From NCBI RefSeq assembly GCF_004151105.1, contig NZ_PHRF01000134.1, forward strand, positions 12,701 through 73,681: 60,981 bases of DNA. The letters are read 5' to 3'. Positions 26,828 to 35,731 of this stretch are shown here, one piece after another. The number at the start of each line of letters is the position of its first letter. Position 1 is the stretch's first letter. The DNA is from Streptomyces sp. L-9-10. GTDB taxonomy: Bacteria; Actinomycetota; Actinomycetes; Streptomycetales; Streptomycetaceae. The position numbers were made by a program, and so were the translations under genes. The notes beneath the pieces are model-generated. The model searched no databases. It was not told where the DNA came from and saw nothing but the letters and a program-made list of their open reading frames with translations.

Positions 26828-29800
26828 TCAAGTCAGCTTTTTCGTAACGTCGTTCAGCGCGGCCGGGAGATCCCCCCGCCGTCGTATGCCGAGTTTCCGG
26901 TAGGTGCTGGTCAGATGGGTTTCCACGGTACGCCGTGCCAGGTGCAGCAGTTCGGAGATCTCGGCGTTCGTCCGGCCGTCGGCGGCCAGCGCGGCGATGC
27001 GGCGTTCGCTCGTGGTCAGTGAACTCCGGCCCGTGAGGGCGGTGTTCCTGCGGCGGGCGCCACTGGCGCGCAGGGCCAGTTCCGCGTCGCCCGACAGCCG
27101 TACCGCGCCCAGCCGTTCGGCCGTTGTCGCGGCCTCCCTGAGCAGGGGGCGGGCACGGCGAGGCTGCCCGCCCGCCGTGAGCTGGAGGCCGTGGGTGATG
27201 AGCGCGGGGATCAGCTCGATGTCGAGCGCGGCGCCGCGCAGGATGCCGACGGCCTCGCCGGTGAGTTCGAGACCCCGTCGGCCGCCGGTGGCCGCGCCCA
27301 GGACGCGCAGCGCGCGGCCCCGGACCCGGGGCGTGTCCCATACGGCGGCGTACCGGCTCTCCTCCTCGGCGAGCGCGAGAGCCTCCCGTGGTTCTCCTAG
27401 GAGGAGGTGGCATTCGGCGGCGGCCGAGCGCCACGGTGTGACGATGGGGCTCTCCGCGTCACGGCTGAGCTGGAGCCTGCCGCACTCCCGGAAGTCGTCC
27501 AGGGCGCCCGCCGGGTCGCCGGCGGACGCGCGCAGCCGACCACGTGCGTAGAGGAACCGGTTCAGTTCGGAAATGTCGTGCGCGTCATCGACCTTGATGC
27601 CTGCGATGAGCCGCTCGGCCTCGGCGGGACGGCCGCGCTCGACGAGCGCGATGACGCGCTGGGCCAGGAAGTTGCTCGCACCGGTAGGGGGCGCGTCGCC
27701 CCGAGCCCCTGACGTGCCGGCGGTCTCCTCCAGCACCCGCCGGTAATGTCCGCGTGCGGCGGCGGTGTCCACCCGCGCGTTGAGCAGCGTCTGGTGGACG
27801 GGATGCAGTGGCGACAGCCGGTGCTCGGTCAGCCCGGTCCTGATGAGTCGCTCGGCGTAGTCCGGCGCGTCGGCCCACTGCGCCACGGCGGCCGCCGTAC
27901 CCAGCAGATACGGCACCAGCAGCGGATCCTCGGGGGCCGTCAGCAGCTGCCGGATCTGCCGTACGGCAGATCCGGCGGACAGCAGCCCGGCCGCCGACTC
28001 GTAACGGATCAGCAGGGCGCACAGGGCCGGACTGATCCATTCCGGAGTGCGCTCGGCGCGCTCGCGCAGCGCGATGTAGGCGGCCCGCCGGATCTCCGGA
28101 TCGTGGTTGGAGAAGAACGCCAACGCCGCCTGGACCGTACGGGCGAGGACGGGCTCCCCGTCCAACTCACCCAGATCGCGCAGGACATCGAGCGCGGCGT
28201 GCGGATTTCCCCCACTGGTCAGGGCGCTGCTCAGGGTGACCGCGGCCAGCACCCGGTCCCGGGGCTCTTCCTGGAGGCGCAGCGCCTCGGCCAGCCGGGG
28301 TGTCCCGCCGGTCCGCAGGGTGGTGAACTCCAGTTCGCCGAGTGCGCTGAGTACCGTCGCCCGGTGCTCACGCGGCATCGGTTCGTCCAGCGCCCGGCGC
28401 AGATACCGCGCGGCGGCGCCGGTCCGGCCGGCCCTGGACGCTTCGGCCGCCGCGTCGAGGAGCGTCCTGCCGACGGACACCGAACCCCCGGCCGTATCAC
28501 CGGGCGTGGTACGCAGCAGATGATCGGCCACCGCTTCGGCCCTGTCGCCCCGCCGCTGGCGCAGTTCGGCCGCGCGCAGGTGCAGGGCCTGCCGTTGTGA
28601 GCGTGGCCAGCCGTCAAGGACGGCCCCGCGCAGCAGGGGGTGCGCGAAGCGCGGGACGCCGGTGTCGGGGGCGCGGCGCAGCAGCCCGAGCCGGATCATC
28701 GCGGTGATCCAGCCGCCGACGCGGTCGGGGTCGGCCCGCGTCAGCTCGGAGAGGAAACAGCCGAAGTCCTCGCCCTGGCCGTGGCCGTGACCGTGGTCCG
28801 GCCCGGCTTCGTCGTGCCCCGCGGGCCGCCCCGGCCGGGGGCGGGGTAATCGGGGAGGGGCGGGGGACCCGAACTCTGCCTCCCTTTCCGCCTGTTCCTC
28901 CCTCTTCCCGGCGCCGTCCGACTCAGACTCAGACTCCGGTGCCGGTGCCGAGTGCTCCAGCTCCGCGAGCGCGCGCGCCACCATGGTGCTGCCGGGGCCG
29001 GCGCTCTCCAGCCACCACGAGACCGCCGCCACGAACGCACCCGGATACAGCTCGGCACAGTTCTCGGGCAGCCGTGGTTCCGGTCCGCCGCCGGCCGCGG
29101 CGCCGTCCCGGCCGCCGTACGGGAAGACCGCCCGCAGATCGTCGAGCAGCGCGAGCAGCAGCAGCGGATTGGCGGCGCCCGCCCGTACACAGCCGTCCAC
29201 CCAGGCGTCGGAGGCGTCCGCGCCCAGGGCGCCGCGTACCAGCTCCTCGGCGGCGGAACGGCTCAGTGGTGTCACCGCGTGCGCCCGCACCACGCCGGGG
29301 GACAGTGAGTGCGCGAGGCCCGGTGTCGGCGGAGCGATGTCGTACTGCCCGCGCTCGGTCACCACCATCAGGACCGGCATCCCGGTCAGCCGTCGGGCAC
29401 CCTCGGTCAGCCAGCGCCGGGAGGCATGGTCGGCGAGGTGCGCGTCGTCCACGGTGACCAGCAGCGGCGACTCGGCCGCGTGCTCGCACAGCAACTGCCA
29501 CAGGCGGGAAGGGTAGCTGAGGTGGTGCGGGGTCTCAGGGGTGTCGTCGTCGAGGCCGCCGAGACCGGGCGGCGGGTCCAGGAGCTGCCGTACGAGAGCG
29601 AGCGGGACGCCGGAGTTCTCGGCGGAGGCATGGGCACGCAGGACCCGCATGCCGCGTTTCACGCCCAGTTCGGCGGCGGCCTCCAGGAGGACGCTGCGGC
29701 CCATACCGGTAGGCGCGCGGAACAGAACCAGCCGTCCTGATCCGCCCAGCGCCCGGTCGGCCTCCGCGGCCAGCAGGTCGAGCGCGGCCCCGCGTTCCAG

Positions 29801-29893
29801 GAGTCCGGCCGAGGCGGGGACCAGGGCCGACGGCGGGGCCGGGACGGGCCGACGGGCCGGCGGCTGACTCGTTGTCGCTGTTATCGCTGTCAT
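26828..29893 (-). CDS. Large ATP-binding LuxR-type (LAL) transcriptional regulator
   Basis: 1,021 residues from ATG 29893. The N-terminal AAA-type ATPase has a Walker A position reading APTGMGRS (residues 60-67), with Arg where Lys is normal, and an intact Walker B, LLVTVDDAHLAD. A long helical, TPR-like middle follows, interrupted by an acidic low-complexity linker near residues 330-400. The C-terminal LuxR helix-turn-helix is clear: LTTSERRIAALAADGRTNAE, ISELLHLARRTVETHLTSTY, RKLGIRRRGDL. It is divergent from a second LuxR-type gene at the left edge of the eCIS cluster, so it probably controls the system. Its signal is unknown. Confidence 0.85.
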   Translation of the reverse strand: MTAITATTSQPPARRPVPAPPSALVPASAGLLERGAALDLLAAEADRALGGSGRLVLFRAPTGMGRSVLLEAAAELGVKRGMRVLRAHASAENSGVPLALVRQLLDPPPGLGGLDDDTPETPHHLSYPSRLWQLLCEHAAESPLLVTVDDAHLADHASRRWLTEGARRLTGMPVLMVVTERGQYDIAPPTPGLAHSLSPGVVRAHAVTPLSRSAAEELVRGALGADASDAWVDGCVRAGAANPLLLLALLDDLRAVFPYGGRDGAAAGGGPEPRLPENCAELYPGAFVAAVSWWLESAGPGSTMVARALAELEHSAPAPESESESDGAGKREEQAEREAEFGSPAPPRLPRPRPGRPAGHDEAGPDHGHGHGQGEDFGCFLSELTRADPDRVGGWITAMIRLGLLRRAPDTGVPRFAHPLLRGAVLDGWPRSQRQALHLRAAELRQRRGDRAEAVADHLLRTTPGDTAGGSVSVGRTLLDAAAEASRAGRTGAAARYLRRALDEPMPREHRATVLSALGELEFTTLRTGGTPRLAEALRLQEEPRDRVLAAVTLSSALTSGGNPHAALDVLRDLGELDGEPVLARTVQAALAFFSNHDPEIRRAAYIALRERAERTPEWISPALCALLIRYESAAGLLSAGSAVRQIRQLLTAPEDPLLVPYLLGTAAAVAQWADAPDYAERLIRTGLTEHRLSPLHPVHQTLLNARVDTAAARGHYRRVLEETAGTSGARGDAPPTGASNFLAQRVIALVERGRPAEAERLIAGIKVDDAHDISELNRFLYARGRLRASAGDPAGALDDFRECGRLQLSRDAESPIVTPWRSAAAECHLLLGEPREALALAEEESRYAAVWDTPRVRGRALRVLGAATGGRRGLELTGEAVGILRGAALDIELIPALITHGLQLTAGGQPRRARPLLREAATTAERLGAVRLSGDAELALRASGARRRNTALTGRSSLTTSERRIAALAADGRTNAEISELLHLARRTVETHLTSTYRKLGIRRRGDLPAALNDVTKKLT

Positions 29894-30029
29894 GAACACT
29901 TGCCGCCAATCTCGTGGTCGGTCTCGTGGTGGGCCACGGTTGTGGTCGTCCTGTCGGCGGAGAAAGGGTGGAAGTGCATGAAAGGCGTGTTCTGTTGGGG
30001 CAAGAGACAAGACGCGAGGACGTACAGGC

Positions 30030-30668
30030 ATGGTTCACGGAACCCCGGCCAGAATCCCGGTGGAGATCCTTGCGTCGGACCCGCTCTCTCACGACGGAGC
30101 GGTCAGCCAGCTTCGCCGCCACTCCGAGGTCGAGTTGGTCGACGCGGGCGCGGGTCGGCCGGGCACGGTCGCGTTGCTGCTCGCCGAGGTGCTCGACGAA
30201 CCCACGCTGTCGCGGCTGAGGCGGCTGACCCGCGCGGAAGGCACCAAGGCCGTCCTCGTCACGACTCTGATCCGCGAGGCCGATCTGCTTCAGGTGATCG
30301 AGTACGGCGTCGGCGCGATCGTCTGGCGGCGCGAGGCCACCGGCCACCGGCTTCTCCAAGCGGTCCTCGCGGCCTCTCGGGGCGACGGGGATCTGCCGTC
30401 GGACCTGCTGGGGCGGCTGATAGCCCAGATCGGTACGTTGCAGCGCGGCGCGACCAGCCTGTCGGGCGGCGCGGCGTCCGGCTTGGCGCCACGCGAGGTC
30501 GATGTGCTCCGACTGGTGGCCGAGGGGATGGATACCGGGGAGATCGCAAACAAACTTTCGTACTCCGAACGCACGGTCAAGAACGTCATGCACGGTCTGA
30601 CGACGCGTCTGCAGCTCCGCAACCGTTCCCATGCCGTGGCCTATGCCTTGCGTGAAGGCTACATCTGA
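30030..30668 (+). CDS. LuxR-type (NarL-like) regulator at the eCIS locus
   Basis: 212 residues. The N-terminal 120 residues resemble a receiver domain in layout (VEILASDPLSHDGAVSQLRR, TKAVLVTTLIREADLLQVIE, YGVGAIVWRREATGHRLLQA), but the conserved phosphoacceptor Asp pocket is not obvious, so it may be phosphorylation-independent. The helix-turn-helix is canonical: LAPREVDVLRLVAEGMDTGE, IANKLSYSERTVKNVMHGLT. GAGGA lies about 10 bases before ATG 30030. A regulator of this size next to cap and ATPase genes recurs in Streptomyces eCIS clusters. Divergent from the LAL regulator with 136 bases between them. Confidence 0.85.
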   Translation: MVHGTPARIPVEILASDPLSHDGAVSQLRRHSEVELVDAGAGRPGTVALLLAEVLDEPTLSRLRRLTRAEGTKAVLVTTLIREADLLQVIEYGVGAIVWRREATGHRLLQAVLAASRGDGDLPSDLLGRLIAQIGTLQRGATSLSGGAASGLAPREVDVLRLVAEGMDTGEIANKLSYSERTVKNVMHGLTTRLQLRNRSHAVAYALREGYI

Positions 30669-30919
30669 TGGTCCGTGCGCCGGGTCAAGGCCCCTGAGGG
30701 CAGGCGAAGGGCGACGCGGGGGCAGCAGGGTTGCCCCCTGATCGTCCCCCCGGTGCCTCGCGAGGTGAGCGTCAGGACGACCACGATGGACTCGACCGGG
30801 TGCTCTGTGCCGAGGGCGCCGGACGACCGGCGGGACCACGGACGGTTCCGCCGGATGAAGTGACAGGCTGTTACGCGACAGATCGTCGCGTAGCGAGTCG
30901 CTGCGTGACGGTCCGTTCG

Positions 30920-30956
30920 GTGACGAACGGCGAACGGTTCCGTGACGAACGGCGAA
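30920..30956 (+). repeat. Tandem 15-bp direct repeat upstream of the cap gene
   Basis: GTGACGAACGGCGAA occurs at 30920-30934 and again, identically, at 30942-30956, 22 bases apart start to start (two helical turns). The first copy also belongs to a 7-bp inverted repeat CCGTTCG/CGAACGG at 30913-30930. The position, 20-56 bases before the probable GTG start of the cap gene, suggests a regulator-binding site. Confidence 0.5.
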
Positions 30957-30975
30957 AGTGAAGGGCAGCGCGACC

Positions 30976-31662
30976 GTGATCCACGAGGTGGACGACATCC
31001 TGAAAGGGCTGCTCACCCGCGGCGCCTTCGCGGGGTCCGAGGTCGAGGTCACCTTCGACGCCCCGACCCGCGACTGGGCGGCCCGGCGCAACGCCCCGAC
31101 CATCGACGCGTATCTCTACGACATCCGCGAGGACACCAAGCGGCGCCAGCGCGGCAAGATGTCGCTCCGTGACGAGCAGGGCCTCGTCGTCAAGCAGCAC
31201 CAGCCGCCGCGCTGGTTCCGGCTCTCGTATCTCGTGACGGCCTGGACCAAGCGTCCGCAGGACGAACACCGGATGCTCTCCGCCGTACTGCACACGCTGC
31301 TGCCCAAGGAGATCCTCCCGCAGGAGGACCTGACCGGCACTCTCGCCGGACTGGGGCTCTCCGTCCCGCTGACCGTCGCGGGGGTGCACACCGAGGCGCG
31401 CTCGCTCGCGGACGTCTGGTCCGCGCTCGGTGGGGAACTCAAACCCTCGCTCGACGTGGTGATCACCGCGCCCTTCCTCGCTTTCCCCGAGTACAGTGTC
31501 GGTCCGCCGGTCACCGAAGGGCTCGGCGTCCAGGTGCGGGCGACGGACAGGCCCGAAGGCAGTCCCACGCGCTACCAGAACGCCGAGATCGTCAACACCG
31601 CCAAGGCGGACTTCGCGAAGCAGCACGGAACGACGGGAACGCTTCGGGAGCAGCGCAAGTGA
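30976..31662 (+). CDS. eCIS cap / tail terminator protein (DUF4255, Cis16/Pvc16-like)
   Basis: 228 residues. DUF4255 signatures include IHEVDDILKGLLTRGAFAG, the long AYLYDIREDTKRRQRGK segment, RWFRLSYLVTAWTKRPQDEH and LSAVLHTLLPKEILP. It would cap the distal end of the sheath-tube. I chose GTG 30976 over GTG 30958: an AAGGG lies about 10 bases before it, and IHEVDD directly after Met is the usual start of this family. The stop overlaps the next GTG by four bases, coupling it to the ATPase. Confidence 0.88.
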   Translation: MIHEVDDILKGLLTRGAFAGSEVEVTFDAPTRDWAARRNAPTIDAYLYDIREDTKRRQRGKMSLRDEQGLVVKQHQPPRWFRLSYLVTAWTKRPQDEHRMLSAVLHTLLPKEILPQEDLTGTLAGLGLSVPLTVAGVHTEARSLADVWSALGGELKPSLDVVITAPFLAFPEYSVGPPVTEGLGVQVRATDRPEGSPTRYQNAEIVNTAKADFAKQHGTTGTLREQRK

Positions 31663-33896
31663 ACGACCGCACCTCGCCGTTGCTCGAACGGCTCGCGGGA
31701 CTGCGCGAGCGGGTGGCCTTCCTGGTCGAGCGGCGCAGCGCCGACGACCCGACAGCCGCCGATCCGATGCGCGGGCTGTATCTGAGTGACGACGCGGTGC
31801 GGCGCCTGCTGTACGGGCCTGCGGCGGGTGCGTATCCCGCCGTCCCGGAGGCGTCGGGCGGGCCCGGCGGGCCGGACGGGACCGCGGAGCGGGGCACCGC
31901 GCAAGCGCCGAACGAGCGGGAAACCGCGGGTACGGCGTACGGGCCGGGCGGTCCTGACGAGCCCGAAGCGGTCGAGACGCCGGACGACTCCGGCACGTTC
32001 GAGCAGCCCGACGACGATCGCCTCCACTGGCTCGCCCACTCGCTGCGTCTCGGCCCGCTCGACACCCAGATCCTGCTGATCGCGCTGGCGCCCGACCTGG
32101 ACCGCGCCTTCGAGTCGCTGTACGGCTACCTCAATGACGACGTCACCCGTCGCCGGGCGACCGTCGCGCTCGCCCTCGACCTCTGCGGGGTGCCCGTGCA
32201 CTCCGCCGCCGGACGGTCCCGGTTCCGTCCGGCCGCGAGGCTCCTCGCGTGGGGCCTGATCGAGGTGAACGACCCCGAACGCCCTTTCCTCAGCCGCTCC
32301 TTGCGCGTTCCCGACCGGGTCGTGGCGCATCTGCTGGGCGACGACACCCCGGACCCGGCGCTGGACAGGACCGTACGCCCCCTTCCGTACCGGCCCATGG
32401 AAACGGACACGACGGGCACGGCGGATGGAGAGGGCGCGGAGGGCGCGGAGGCCATCGGCACCGCGTACGGCGTCGACCCGGTGGTGGGGAGACTGGCCGA
32501 GCAGCTGACGGAGCGCCCACTCACGGTCTACCTCCGTGAGCACCGCGCAGGCGACGGGCTCGCCTGCGCCACCGTCGCCCTGGGCGCGGCCGGTATCCCG
32601 GCCCTGTACCTCGCACCGGGCGAACACCCGGTGGACCAACGCCCCGACGATTACGCGCCGGTGGAACGTACGGCGGGGGAGCGCCTCCCCTACCGGGAGC
32701 TGCTGCGCGAGGCGCGGCTGACGGGGCGCGCCATCGTGGTGACCCCGCTGCCCGAGAAGCCCGATGAGCTGATCCGGGCGCTCGCCGTGAGCGACGTACC
32801 CGTGGTGTTCGCGGACCCGCGCCCGTACGACCCGCAGTGGTACGACGGCGGGCGCGACCCGATCGTGCTGGAGGCGCCCCGGCAGCGTGCCGGTGACCTC
32901 GACGCCTGGCGGGCGGCGCTCGGTCCCGGCGAGCCGGATTTCGACCTCGCGCCGGTCGTCGCCGCTTACCGGCTCGGACCCGGCGGTATCGACCGCGCGT
33001 CCCGTGCGGCACTGGACCTCGCCGCGTTCGACGGTACGGAACTGTCCGCAACGCATCTGCGGCTCGCGGCCCGGCAGCAGTCCGCGTCGGGCCTCGAACG
33101 CCACGCCCGCCACATCCGGCCCGACGTCGGCTGGAACGACCTCGTCCTGCCCCACCGCCCGCTGGCACAACTGCGGGAACTGGTCCTGCGCGCCCGGCAC
33201 CGCGACCGGGTGCTCGGCGACTGGAGGCTGAGCGCGGGAGGCGGGCGCGGGCGGGGCGTGGTGGGGCTGTTCGCGGGCGACTCCGGGACCGGGAAGACGC
33301 TCTCCGCCGAGGTGGTCGCGGGTGAACTCGGCCTCGATCTCTACGTCGTGCAGCTGCCGTCCATCGTGGACAAGTACGTCGGCGAGACGGAGAAGAACCT
33401 GGAGCGGATCTTCACCGAGGCCGACCGTACGGACGCGGTGCTGCTCTTCGACGAGGCGGACGCCGTATTCGGCAAGCGCTCCGAGGTCAGCAGCTCCAAC
33501 GACCGCCACGCGAACATGGAGAGCGCCTATCTCCTCCAGCGCCTGGAGTCGTTCGACGGCATCGCCCTGCTCACCACCAACCTGCGCTCCAACATCGACG
33601 ACGCCTTCACGCGCCGGCTGGACCTCGTGGTCGACTTCCCCTTCCCCGACGAGGTACAGCGCCTGGCGCTCTGGCGGCACAGCCTGGCCCATGTCCCGTG
33701 CGCCGACGACATCGATCCGGCGTCCTGTGCGCGGGAGTTCGAGCTGGCGGGCGGCTCCATCCGCAGCGCGGTCGTGACGGCCGCGTACGCGGCGGCGGGC
33801 CGGGGTGACGGTGTGTCGACGGCGGACCTGCTGGCGGGCGCCCAGCGGGAATACCGCAAGTCGGGCCGACTGGTCCTGGACGACGCGACCTGGTAG
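31659..33896 (+). CDS. AAA+ ATPase of the contractile injection system (Cis15/Pvc15-like)
   Basis: 745 residues. The N-terminal 430 residues are helical with a Gly/Pro/Glu-rich linker (residues 60-110). The AAA+ module has Walker A GDSGTGKT, Walker B VLLFDEADAVFG, sensor-1 LLTTNLRSN and Arg finger region AFTRRLDLVVDFPFP. Pvc15-type ATPases are needed for assembly or loading of eCIS particles. The GTG start overlaps the cap gene stop. The gene ends at a very strong hairpin shared with the convergent membrane-protein gene, so cap and ATPase form their own transcript separate from the sheath operon. Confidence 0.9.
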   Translation: MNDRTSPLLERLAGLRERVAFLVERRSADDPTAADPMRGLYLSDDAVRRLLYGPAAGAYPAVPEASGGPGGPDGTAERGTAQAPNERETAGTAYGPGGPDEPEAVETPDDSGTFEQPDDDRLHWLAHSLRLGPLDTQILLIALAPDLDRAFESLYGYLNDDVTRRRATVALALDLCGVPVHSAAGRSRFRPAARLLAWGLIEVNDPERPFLSRSLRVPDRVVAHLLGDDTPDPALDRTVRPLPYRPMETDTTGTADGEGAEGAEAIGTAYGVDPVVGRLAEQLTERPLTVYLREHRAGDGLACATVALGAAGIPALYLAPGEHPVDQRPDDYAPVERTAGERLPYRELLREARLTGRAIVVTPLPEKPDELIRALAVSDVPVVFADPRPYDPQWYDGGRDPIVLEAPRQRAGDLDAWRAALGPGEPDFDLAPVVAAYRLGPGGIDRASRAALDLAAFDGTELSATHLRLAARQQSASGLERHARHIRPDVGWNDLVLPHRPLAQLRELVLRARHRDRVLGDWRLSAGGGRGRGVVGLFAGDSGTGKTLSAEVVAGELGLDLYVVQLPSIVDKYVGETEKNLERIFTEADRTDAVLLFDEADAVFGKRSEVSSSNDRHANMESAYLLQRLESFDGIALLTTNLRSNIDDAFTRRLDLVVDFPFPDEVQRLALWRHSLAHVPCADDIDPASCAREFELAGGSIRSAVVTAAYAAAGRGDGVSTADLLAGAQREYRKSGRLVLDDATW

Positions 33897-33898
33897 AC

Positions 33899-33965
33899 CG
33901 GTCGCCCTGCGGGCCGTGGCCGCCGGACACGTTCTGTCCGGCGGCCACGGCCCGCAGGGCGACCG
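33899..33965. terminator. Perfect 31-bp bidirectional terminator hairpin
   Basis: Bases 33899-33929 are exactly complementary to 33935-33965, leaving a 5-base loop (CGTTC). Further out, TAGACCGG at 33894 pairs with CCGGTCTA ending at 33992. Each of these carries the TAG stop of one of the two convergent genes. This is the strongest secondary structure in the window and should stop both transcripts. Confidence 0.85.
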
Positions 33966-33989
33966 CGGCGGCTTGAGAGCGAAGCCGGT

Positions 33990-35552
33990 CTACTCCACCG
34001 GTGCCGGGAGCCAGTCCTCGGCCGTCACCGTGCCGGGAGCGTCCTGCTCATTGATCCAGCCCAGCTTCGTCTTACTGAGCGTCAGCTCGTCGAGCACCCC
34101 GGTCTGCTCAGCCGCGAACAGGCCCTGGTACTCCTTGATCCTGTTCTTGAGGGGCTGAGTCGGCTTCTCCTTGAGCTGTATGTGCTTCTGGAGATAGTCT
34201 ATGTTGATCTTGGTGTACTTCGCCGTCATGGCCAGGTCGCCGTCGTCGAACTCGGCCTGAGTGCCCCAGAGCAGGACGTTCCGTACCCACGGCACCTCCG
34301 GGCTGGGCTCGTCATCCTTCAGGTCCAGCGACTTCATGCCGGCGAAGTGCGCTGCCAGGAGCGCGGTCATCGTGGAACGGCCGAGGTTCCCGAGCCCGTC
34401 GTTCTCCGTCAGCCGGCTCAAGTCGCCGTTCGCCGCCTTGTGCGACTGCTGGAAGCACTTCAGCGCCTCCGCGGTCGCAGGGTCCAGCTTGCCCACCGCG
34501 TGCGTGGCGGTCAGCTTGCAGTCGCCCGCTCCCTCGACCAGCCGCACCTGTGCGAACTGCACGAAGAGGTTCGGCGGGTCCTCCGACGTGATGGGCAGCG
34601 GACCCCGCTCAACCTCTTCCTTCTTCTCCTCCCCGCCGCCGCCACCGTCGTCCTTGGGCTCATCGGCGGGCGCGGCGTCCTTGGAGGGCTCGTCCTTCGG
34701 CTGCTCCGGCTCCTCCGGCAGCGCGGTGGCCGCGGCCTTCTGGAGCTTCTCCTGCGCGATGGTGCGGACCGGCGCCTTGTAGGCGAACCAGAGCACGAGG
34801 CCGGTGATGGTGAGCGCGAGCAGCAGACTCAGTGTGGTCATCATCCAGAGCGGCAGCAGGCTGCGCTGTACGTACGTCCCGCTCACCGCCACGGGTTTGA
34901 ACCCCGAGCGCCGCAACGACAGTTCGTACGGCCGCTCCTGCTTCTGCCCGATCCAGGTGATCTGCCGGGGCTTGAGAGTCGCGTCGACGAAGGCGGCGCG
35001 GCCGGGTTCGATCTGGACGTTGGACGGGACGATCTCGTACGAAAGGTCGTCGCTGCTCTTGTCGTCGCCGCCGATCGACGCCGTGAGCAGGGTGTTGCCG
35101 AGGTTGTCGACGGCCAGCTTGGGCCGGCCCCTGAAGCGTCCCTTGACGGTCTCCGGGACCAGCTCGGCCCGCACTTCCATGAACGTGGTGAACGTGACGT
35201 TCCCCTCGGCGACCGTGGTGGCCTCAGGGTGCTCTGTGGGCAGGATGCGCACACCGTACGGATGCGGACCCGCGGTCGCGTCCGGAGTACGGGGCGGGGC
35301 GAAGTTCAGCTCCACGATTCCGGTGGTTCCCGGAAAGAGCCTGATGGACGGGGGTTCCACCGTGACGTACGGAGCGACGTCGCCGACCGCCTCGAAGCGG
35401 TACTCATCAACGACGTCGCCGGTGTTGCGCAGACGCAGTCGTACGGTGGTGCTGCTGCCCGGGTCGACCGTGGTCGAGGCGGGCTCCAGAGATGTCCAGG
35501 TGGTCACCCGATCGACGCTACTTCCCACCGGAGAGGCGACGTAAGGGGCCAC
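33990..35552 (-). CDS. eCIS-associated membrane protein with Ig-like domains and peptidoglycan-binding-like tail
   Basis: 520 residues. Residues 20-220 form two Ig/NPCBM-like beta domains (STTVRLRLRNTGDVVDEYRF and RPKLAVDNLGNTLLTASI). One membrane helix spans about 233-258 (PLWMMTTLSLLLALTITGLVL), followed by an acidic Pro/Glu/Gly linker and a helical C-terminal region with TATHAVGKLDPATAEALKCF, like a degenerate peptidoglycan-binding domain repeated twice. Similar genes, often called 'hydrolytic protein', lie beside sheath genes in Streptomyces eCIS loci. A role in membrane or wall contact is inferred. The start could be GTG 35552 or GTG 35507. It is divergent from the sheath operon. Confidence 0.75.
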   Translation of the reverse strand: MAPYVASPVGSSVDRVTTWTSLEPASTTVDPGSSTTVRLRLRNTGDVVDEYRFEAVGDVAPYVTVEPPSIRLFPGTTGIVELNFAPPRTPDATAGPHPYGVRILPTEHPEATTVAEGNVTFTTFMEVRAELVPETVKGRFRGRPKLAVDNLGNTLLTASIGGDDKSSDDLSYEIVPSNVQIEPGRAAFVDATLKPRQITWIGQKQERPYELSLRRSGFKPVAVSGTYVQRSLLPLWMMTTLSLLLALTITGLVLWFAYKAPVRTIAQEKLQKAAATALPEEPEQPKDEPSKDAAPADEPKDDGGGGGEEKKEEVERGPLPITSEDPPNLFVQFAQVRLVEGAGDCKLTATHAVGKLDPATAEALKCFQQSHKAANGDLSRLTENDGLGNLGRSTMTALLAAHFAGMKSLDLKDDEPSPEVPWVRNVLLWGTQAEFDDGDLAMTAKYTKINIDYLQKHIQLKEKPTQPLKNRIKEYQGLFAAEQTGVLDELTLSKTKLGWINEQDAPGTVTAEDWLPAPVE

Positions 35553-35731
35553 CGGGTAGCCTCGCTGCCCGAAAGGTGGCGCTCGTTGCCCTCAAACCCC
35601 TCCGCGTGAATCCCGGGCCGGGGAGGCGGGCTCCCACCGTTGCCGAACCCCGCGGTGCGCCCCCGGTACCTCCCCACTGCGAGCCCCTGGTGGCGGGACC
35701 CGCCGCGCAGCCTTCCTCCCATTGCCCATGA

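Noticed and set aside
31572..33692. A 706-codon minus-strand frame opposite the AAA+ ATPase gene
   Set aside because: It mirrors a gene with unmistakable Walker motifs, and its composition is typical of antisense shadow frames.
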